NCBI RefSeq assembly: GCF_932294415.1
Contig: NC_065541.1
Location: 53,298,290 to 53,362,289 of the forward strand
Source of the DNA: Quercus robur
Taxonomy: Eukaryota > Streptophyta > Magnoliopsida > Fagales > Fagaceae
Length of the DNA: 64,000 nucleotides
Direction: 5' to 3'
A program made the translations under genes and the position numbers. How positions within the stretch are numbered: position 1 is the stretch's first letter; each line of letters begins with the position of its first letter. Below the pieces are notes generated by a model. The model was not told where the DNA came from. It did no database searches and saw only the letters and a program-made list of their open reading frames with translations. Shown piece after piece: positions 57,104-64,000 of this stretch.

Positions 57104-58301
57104 TGCAAAAATGAGGCACTGGTCAACCTCACTAGTAACTGAGCACTTGAAGCATATTCTTTAGGTGTTGCTCAGAAAGAAAACAGGGGGCACATGACAA
57201 ATGGGGAAGCTTCCCCCAATCAACTTGTCTCAGAATGATTTAAGTGATCAGCAAAATGAAGACTAACACAAATAGGTCATGTTCTAGCATTACAAGCATA
57301 ATAATAAGCCAAAAAAATCAACTTAATATGCATGAAGAAGTAAAGGTGAAGAACAGAAACAATAATAGTTAACGCGAAGTAGAAATACAGAAATATTGAG
57401 CAATGAAATATATTCTATATTTCAATCACACTTTAAGAATCAGAATTTCAAACTTCCATATAAAAGCATCTCGCATGAATACTGCAGTAATGCAGAAACA
57501 ACAGGCTATTAGGTTTGCCAATGAGCTCTGGCTCAAATGGCACTTCCTCCACCCATTCTTAGTTGTGGTTCAAAGCTCAAACCCCTCTGGGTTTGCAGAA
57601 AGGTAACTCCCAACACTATCTTTCCACAGAGGAATAACTAACACAACCCACTACAGCAACATTTGTGCTTATCCAAACTCAGAAATCAATGGAAGCCTTC
57701 CAACTCTTATCCAATAACTTATATCAGAAAATCAATTTAGTTTATGCATATACAATTTAATATGAAAAACATTAAATTAGCAATAATCCTCAATCCAAGA
57801 CCGACCCAAATTGTTGTGGACTTCGGAATATTCTTTAACTTTTATTTGGTTGCTTAGGAAAAAGGAAGAAATCAAATACTAAAATTTAAGATTTTATTTA
57901 TTCACTGGGGAGTGGGAAGCCTTGCCAAATACGAGTCTATGGCTTAGAAGTTAGAACAGTTAACTTCTACTTGGAAACCATACGGTTAATACTTATATAC
58001 TCAAAAATTTTCAGTTTTATTCCATTCTCCCATAAGCCAAACAGAACATAAAACACAAAAGGATATCAAAGAACATCTTAATCACCCAATTCCAGCTGAA
58101 ACCAATCAGAAACAAACAAAATACCCGGTTGAAAAATTCGAATCTTTGACAAGAAAAACTCAATACCCAACAGACAAAATCAAGTCTTTTCCACAGAAAT
58201 TAAATTACCCAGCTGAAAAAAATTAAATTTTTGCCACAAAAACATAATACCCAGATCAAAAAAACTGAAACCCTCTATACAAAATTTGTTAAAAGCGTAC
58301 C
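57104..58301 (-). other. Probable 5' UTR intron of PEX11
   Basis: On the minus strand a donor CTTCAG/GTACGC lies at about 58301 and an acceptor TTTTTGCAG at about 57104, 19 bases before the ATG. The leader exon would be about 58302-58470, rich in GAGAGA on the minus strand. The intron contains a SINE at 57515-57602. Confidence 0.6.
57515..57602 (+). mobile_element. tRNA-derived SINE in the PEX11 leader intron
   Basis: TTTGCCAATGAGCTCTGGCTC with TGGCACTTCCTCC and a B-box-like GTGGTTCAAAGCTC, the same family as the SINEs in F-box copies A and C. It is antisense to PEX11. Confidence 0.6.
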
Positions 58302-58470
58302 TGAAGAGCAAATCAACGACCAAATAATCGGGGTTTGTGAATTCTATAATCTATATATACAGGCAGAAAGAGAAAGAATAGTACCGAAGGAAGTGCCGGA
58401 TGAATTGGCCTTGAAAAGGGTAACAACAGCTATCTCTCGCTCTCTCTGTCTTTAGCTCCCTTCTATGATT

Positions 58471-59280
58471 AGGCTCTGATAAGGGCTTGTTTGGTCCTCT
58501 TGATTCCCAGTACAAACAAACAAAACGAATGTAATAATAAAATCAATTGTGAAAGGAAACTTTGCCGGGTATATATTTAATATTTATGGTCAGCTGCCTT
58601 TTAACCAAAAAAAAATTTATGGTAAGCTGCAATGATCAGGATCAGATCAGATAACTGTGCTGATTCATCAACTGGGGGTCACTTCTATAACTTAGGATCT
58701 GATCTGGACCGTTGAGTTGAGTTGAGATATTTACAATAGAAATAGATGTTTGGTCAAGCACGAATGTTAAGGAGGGTTTGGATTAGTTTGTGATTCGGTG
58801 TGCGTGTTAATGGTTTGAATAGATAGTTTGTGATTCGGTGTCCTGACATATTTATCCAAAGTTGTTGAAACAAAACGAAACTCCAAAGTTATGTTCTGTT
58901 CCAAGTTTGGACGAAGTTTGCAAATTGCATACGTCTACACAATAGGATGAGTTCGGTCTCGGACACAAGCCCAACCGAATCTTTTTTCTTTTTTCTTAAA
59001 CCCAATCGAATCCTTATAAACCCCAAATTTTATATTTATATTTCGAGAAAAGAAAATATATCGGCATTATTTTTATAATAAATTTTAGGTGATAAATTAA
59101 AGGTAAAAAAATAATTTTAATAATGATAAGTAATTTGCTTAGAATAAAAAATAAATAGTAAGTTCCAAATTAGAATTAATAAGTTCCTTTTCTAACCTCT
59201 TCATTAATGAGGTGGTGCAAGAGGGGACTTGCAAAATTAATTACAAGGTTTCCATCATTAAATATAGAAAAATGTTGTTG
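58471..59280. other. Upstream region of PEX11
   Basis: Non-coding, AT-rich. It should contain the PEX11 promoter; no specific element could be assigned. A short direct repeat, GATAGTTTGTGATTCGGTGT-like, occurs near 58785-58842. Confidence 0.35.
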
Positions 59281-59438
59281 TGGGTTCCAGTTAGCTCAAC
59301 TGATAAAATTTTTTATGGTTGAATAAAAGATTTGGAATTTAATTCCTGCTTTCACCTTAAACCGATTGGTGTCTTGGTCCGATAATAAAAAGTTATTAGT
59401 AGGTGTGGACGTTATAGGATGAATCTTTCTAAAAAAAA
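59281..59438 (+). mobile_element. Au-family SINE
   Basis: It matches the known Au SINE layout: GGGTTCCAGTTAGCTCAACT (A box), ATGGTTGAATAAAAGA, a B-box-like GGAATTTAATTCCTGC, ACCGATTGGTGTCTTGGTC, then GTGGACGTTATAGGATGAA and an A-rich tail. About 158 bp, moderately diverged from the family as I remember it. Confidence 0.85.
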
Positions 59439-60445
59439 TAAAATAAAAGATATATAAAAGAGTGTTATGTACATACTATATGACATTATGATAGGTTGAT
59501 ATTGCTTGATGGATAAAAAATTAATTTCAATAGTGGGTTTAAATTAGATCTAATAATAATTTACCACCTATGATTTGTTGTATATGTAGTAATGATTTCA
59601 CAACAGATCTTAGATGACAAATTATGACTAATTCTAATCTGGCCCATCATTGAAAATACTTTTTCTACCACTAGTAACAGCTGGTTCTTAGAATTTATTG
59701 TAAAAATATAATGGATGCAGCATTATTCATATATTTTTCCTTTTTTAAAAACATTAGAGAAAGAAGAAAAGCCAAACCCCACAAACATATACTCCTCCAT
59801 GTTCCATCCACGCAAAAAAAAAAAAAAAGAATATATATATGTAGGGACACGATTCTCAAATGGCCCAACAATGACGTTGGGCTCGCACGTGAAGGATCCC
59901 TCACAATAAGATTTGTAGAGAGTGGGCTTAAAAGGCTGGCGTTTGGTCACAGGGCGTTGGGCCAGACCGGACTTTAGGGAAACTCAGAAAAGAAAAGGCT
60001 TCAGCCTGGATATCCAAACCCTACAGCTTTGTAACTTGAGGGATTGGACTCCTCGGATCATGTCCGAGGAGCACTAATGCCGTTCTCCGGTTACCCGGCG
60101 GTGGGTTTTTCGCGGTGGTGTACATATACTATCCGGGCATTCTCATCCCTGGAGCTTTTTCCAGGAAGTGAGATGGGCCTCCCTTTTCTGATTAGTTTAC
60201 CTTTCCTTTTATACTAGCCTACGTTTGCTGTCCCTCGTCCACGTGTAGGGTCAACTTTTCCAGGACTGATATTTGTCCCGTCAATCTAATCCCAGAATTG
60301 TTGGGGATGGTTAATAAAGTCTAAAAATCAGGTTCTGTTAGGTGCAGAGTCTTATCAGTGAAGGGTATTAAGGACAACTTCCCTGAGATATTTTCTGATC
60401 TTTAGAGTTTGCCCGTATGCCACTTTCATCAATGAGACTTTGGGT

Positions 60446-60471
60446 CTGCCGAGGACCAAGCTGTCCTCGGC
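60446..60471. repeat. Palindrome CCGAGGAC-N6-GTCCTCGG
   Basis: A perfect 8-bp inverted repeat with a 6-base loop (CAAGCT) inside the composite repeat. The half-site CCGAGGA recurs through the region, including in every unit of the minisatellite. Confidence 0.7.
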
Positions 60472-61345
60472 TGTATCCCCGTGCCATTTTGAGCTTCTTA
60501 TCTTTGAGCTTGGGCCATGGCCTTCTTCGGCTTGGGCCTGTGGACTCCCCATAAGCAAGCGAGCCGGGCCCATAAATTATTGGGCCCCACAATAGCCCCT
60601 CAAAACCCTGCTGTCCAACATCTTGGTTGGAAAGGTGGGTTTTGGTAATACCGAGCCTTTATTGTGGCTCATTTAATTCAGCCCTCGATCGACGTTGGCG
60701 ACTCTTCACCTCCCCAGGGAATGCGCCGGTCTACAAGACGTTTCCCTCAATTTACGCGCGATGCGTTTATGCCGTTTGGTTATCTGAAGCATGCCTTTAA
60801 TATCTTCCTTTTACGAGACCTCCCAGATTCAACGGTTTTTGATAGCATGGGGGAATGAAACGGGTGTATTGATGTTTGCAGATCTCCTTGGAGATCTGCA
60901 CACATTAAGTAATCTCCTCTTCGTCCCCTATATAAAGAGAAGAAACAAGAGTTGTTTCTCCCACAGATGAATCCCTTTAATCCCCACCAAAATTGAAACC
61001 CTTAGATTCCTTCCGGAGTTTATTCTTGCTCTCCGGTTACATCTTAGCCTGAAATACACTCACCGTAGTATTAAGCAATGAAGGAACCATTCCCTTCCCA
61101 GAAACACTATGTTCTAGTGAAGCTCAAAATGGCTCGGTCAGGACAAAGATGGCGGAGACTCAAGATTTGTCCCGCCGTCCTTTTAGCCAAAATCTGAAGC
61201 AGGGACTCGTCACGTCACACTTTTGGCGTGATTGAGCCGAGGAAGCACATCATCAGTACCACCCGCTCTTTCACGAGCATATCTAACATGGCGCCAGCGT
61301 GTTAAGAGTCAGGACTGGGGCAGGGACTAAGTGCCCCTGCTTCTT

Positions 61346-61488
61346 CCAGTACTTGGTTTCCCCATAGGCTTCAGTCCGAGGACCATGCAATGCCTTGGTT
61401 CTGTCCAAAACTTTTTCCAGTACTTGGTTTCCCCATAGGCTTGAGTCCGAGGACCATGCAATGCCTTGGTTCTGTCCAAAACCTTTTA
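61346..61488. repeat. Two-unit precursor of the minisatellite
   Basis: Two 71-bp units (from CCAGTACTTGGTTTCCCCAT at 61346 and 61417) carry the same core as the array at 62814-63992, lacking its TTGTAAGATTTC spacer. Confidence 0.9.
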
Positions 61489-62813
61489 AGTTCAATTTCT
61501 CCCTTTCTTCAGGTATATCATGAGGCGCCGAGCAGGAGGTTGCCCTCGGCAGCGGCTATTTCTCGGCGTGGGCCATAGTCCCTGGGCCCTTATGCAGAAC
61601 GGGCCTGGGCTGCGAATTCACTAGGCCCACGAATTAAGAGGTATTTATGCAGTCTTTGGCCACGCGGTACTTTTTGATGTCCCAGTGTTCGAGGTGCGCC
61701 TTTACGAGGCTCCTTTAATCTTGTGGTTGCAGTTGACGTTGGAAGTTGGGCTAGAGCCATTTTGTCTGTAGCGTTCCTTGGGACGCTGCGTGAGTTGATT
61801 GCCACCACCTTGTCTTTTCAAATAAATAGGAGGGAGAGAGAGTTGCTTTATATACACACAGCTCCTTCAGTTTCCTCCCAAATCACAACTCCTATATTCA
61901 GTACTGTCCTCTCTTAACATAACATGTTTGAGGCGAAGGTTGGGAAAAAAGAACTCTCTCCGCCACAGAAGCGCCGTGTCCTCATGAGACTCAAAATAGT
62001 AAGGTATGGGCACAGGAAGCATAAGTTCAGGGGAATACTCCATTTCGACCGAGGGGAAAGGGTGTCTCTCCCTCTTTTAGTCAAAATCCGAAGCAGGTTC
62101 TGTTCATGCCAGAATTTTGGTGTGTCAGAAGAAAGATTTTCCGCCATCAGCGCCTCTGCCTTGTGGCAGGCAAATATTTAGAGAAAGCCCCTCAACTTCC
62201 AGCTCCCTACACCTTTCCTTCAGCGGTGTCAGGCTCAAGTTGGGTTCTCTCTGCACTCTAGAGCTTCGAGGTTGCAGGCCCCAGGCTGGGTTCTTTTGCT
62301 GCCTGAGTTATGGGCATGTAAAAGCACTGAGGAAGAACGAGGTCTTGAAGCAATAGCCAACCTCTTTTCTGTGCCACCTCCTCGGCTTTGTTTTATATAT
62401 TTTTTCTTGTATCTTCCTATTCAATTACGTAGTGAGTTCTGACGTAAGCTGATTCCAGCTTTTCATTGTACGCTGTACTATTTCTTTGTTTTAGTAAAAA
62501 TAGAAATTTATTTACATGTTTTGAGTACTGATCTTTTGGCAACACTACTTTGTGAATGGGTGTGCTCCATGGGTGTGTTTCTTCAAGAATATTTAGAGCA
62601 AGATACCTTGAAACATAATCTAACTAACTCTAATTTACCAATACTACCAAGCATTATATCGGTAATTCATAGTAAATCAAACTTAGGAAACTAACCGGGG
62701 TAACAGTTGAATATTCTGTGACAAGCGCGTGAATACCGTCCAAGACTGATAATCTCTAAATAATCCATGCGAGCAGTCGACTGGGAAGTAGGGAACTTCG
62801 ATTGTGCCTTTGT

Positions 62814-63992
62814 GTACTCGGTTTCCCCATAGGCTTGAGTCCGAGGACCATGCAAGTCCTAGGTTCTGTCCAAAACTTATGGTTTTTCTTTTACGTACTT
62901 GGTTTCCCCATAGGCTTGGGTCCGAGGACCATGCAAGGCCTTGGTTCTGTCCAAAACTTGTAAGATTTCTTTTTTGTACTTGGTTTCCCCATAGGCTTGG
63001 GTCCGAGGACCATACAAGGCCTTGGTTCTGTCCAAAACTTGTAAGATTTCTTTTTTGTACTTGGTTTCCCCATAGGCTTGGGTCCGAGGACCATACAAGG
63101 CCTTGGTTCTGTCCAAAACTTGTAAGATTTCTTTTTTGTACTTGGTTTCCCCATACAAAACTTGTAAGATTTCTTTTTTGTACTTGGTTTCCCCATAGGC
63201 TTGGGTCCGAGGACCATACAAGGCCTTGGTTCTGTCCAAAACTTGTAAGATTTCTTTTTTGTACTTGGTTTCCCCATAGGCTTGGGTCTGAGGACCATAC
63301 AAGGCCTTGGTTCTGTCCAAAACTTGTAAGATTTCTTTTTTGTACTTGGTTTCCCCATAGGCTTGGGTCCGAGGACCATACAAGGCCTTGGTTCTGCCCA
63401 AAACTTGTAAGATTTCTTTTTTTGTACTTGGTTTCCCCATAGGCTTGGGTCCGAGGACCATACAAGGCCTTGGTTCTGTCCAAAACTTGTAAGATTTCTT
63501 TTTTGTACTTGGTTTCCCCATAGGCTTGGGTCCGAGGACCATACAAGGCCTTGGTTCTGTCCAAAACTTGTAAGATTTCTTTTTTTGTACTTGGTTTCCC
63601 CATAGGCTTGGGTCCGAGGACCATACAAGGCCTTGGTTCTGTCCAAAACTTGTAAGATTTCTTTTTTGTACTTGGTTTCCCCATAGGCTTGGGTCCGAGG
63701 ACCATACAAGGCCTTGGTTCTATCCAAAACTTGTAAGATTTCTTTTTTGTACTTGGTTTCCCCATAGGCTTGGGTTCGAGGACCATACAAGGCCTTGGTT
63801 CTGTCCAAAACTTGTAAGATTTCTTTTTTGTACTTGGTTTCCCCATAGGCTTGGGTCCGAGGACCATACAAGGCCTTGGTTCTGTCCAAAACTTGTAAGA
63901 TTTCTTTTTTTGTACTTGGTTTCCCCATAGGCTTGGGTCCGAGGACCATACAAGGCCTTGGTTCTGTCCAAAACTTGTAAGATTTCTTTTTT
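62814..63992. repeat. 81-bp minisatellite array, 15 units
   Basis: Units start at 62814, 62895, 62976, 63057, 63138, 63180, 63261, 63342, 63424, 63505, 63587, 63668, 63749, 63830 and 63912. Each runs GTACTTGGTTTCCCCATAGG, GTCCGAGGACCATACAAGG, TTGGTTCTGTCCAAAACTTG, TAAGATTTC and T6 (81 bp) or T7 (82 bp). The unit at 63138 is only 42 bp, with an internal deletion. The first two are the most diverged and the rest are almost identical, suggesting recent expansion. The array ends 8 bases before the window edge. Confidence 0.97.
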
Positions 63993-64000
63993 AAGTAATT

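Larger units (their letters stand above)
59840..62813 (+). mobile_element. Non-coding composite repeat, LTR-retrotransposon-like
   Basis: GC-richer than its surroundings, starting TGTAGGGACACGATTCTC. It contains promoter-like boxes (TATATAAAGAG at 60929, TTTATATACAC near 61847), each followed by a leader-like stretch, and a diverged internal duplication of about 1 kb (landmarks CTTTTAGCCAAAATCTGAAG near 61180 and CTTTTAGTCAAAATCCGAAG near 62074). No protein domain was found, so it may be a large non-coding LTR derivative. Ends and family uncertain. Confidence 0.45.

Noticed and set aside
57515-57602. tRNA gene
   Set aside because: A- and B-box-like strings are present, but the sequence cannot form a tRNA cloverleaf and matches the SINE family in F-box introns.
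62683-63971. Overlapping long ORFs on both strands (up to 394 codons) of repeated GKPSTKKKSYKF-like or GETKYKKEILQV-like sequence
   Set aside because: They follow from the 81-bp tandem repeat (a multiple of three) and exist in several frames and both strands at once, with no start context, domain or splice structure. Treated as artefacts of the minisatellite.
62814-63992. CRISPR-like array of regular repeats
   Set aside because: Units are contiguous and near-identical with no unique spacers, in a plant genome. It is a minisatellite.

Overview
The window is nuclear DNA from a woody eudicot plant. It is AT-rich, with long introns bounded by GT/AG, spliced plant gene families (PP2-type F-box, At4g00755-type F-box, PEX11), a Helitron, plant SINEs (including one of the Au family), L1 and RTE LINE pieces, and many MITEs. 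The repeat at 59.8-64.0 kb resembles repeats I associate with oaks and relatives (Fagaceae), but that is recollection, not proof.

Layout. 0-2.2 kb: CT-rich DNA, the end of a small inverted-repeat element, then upstream DNA. 2.3-5.2 kb (+): an intact three-exon F-box/PP2 gene of the PP2-A13 type, whose 2 kb second intron holds a decayed Ty1/copia fossil. 6.8-8.5 kb (-): a NUCLEAR FUSION DEFECTIVE 4-like (nodulin-like MFS) transporter pseudogene with one frameshift and two in-frame stops. 9.3-13.0 kb: a complete-looking non-autonomous Helitron carrying one exon of an EMB8-like alpha/beta hydrolase gene. A scrap of F-box exon follows at 13.1 kb. 13.2-20.3 kb: gene-poor, with MITEs and a solo LTR.

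20.3-50.9 kb: the core of the window, three tandem, same-strand, five-exon paralogues of the F-box protein At4g00755 family. They are copy A (397 aa), copy B (375 aa) and copy C (374 aa). All three keep phase-compatible splice sites and open frames. Their introns and spacers have collected different insertions, and comparing the copies exposes empty sites and relative timing. A and C share a SINE and an LTR fossil that B lacks. A alone has an L1 nested in that LTR. B alone has a 127-bp foldback element and a ~950-bp insert. Copy A has also lost the conserved F-box Trp and expanded its acidic tail.

51-59.5 kb: a MITE, an unclassified ORF, another MITE, then (-) an intact seven-coding-exon PEX11 C/D/E-type peroxisome proliferation gene with a SINE in its 5' UTR intron, and an Au-type SINE. 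59.8-64 kb: a non-coding composite repeat ending in a 15-unit minisatellite of 81 bp. Since 81 is a multiple of three, it creates long false ORFs.

The genes do not form a pathway: two F-box families (SCF ubiquitin ligase adaptors), a peroxisome division factor and a dead transporter. I see no clearly novel biochemical system. The most informative content is the F-box array with its nested insertion record and the Helitron gene capture.
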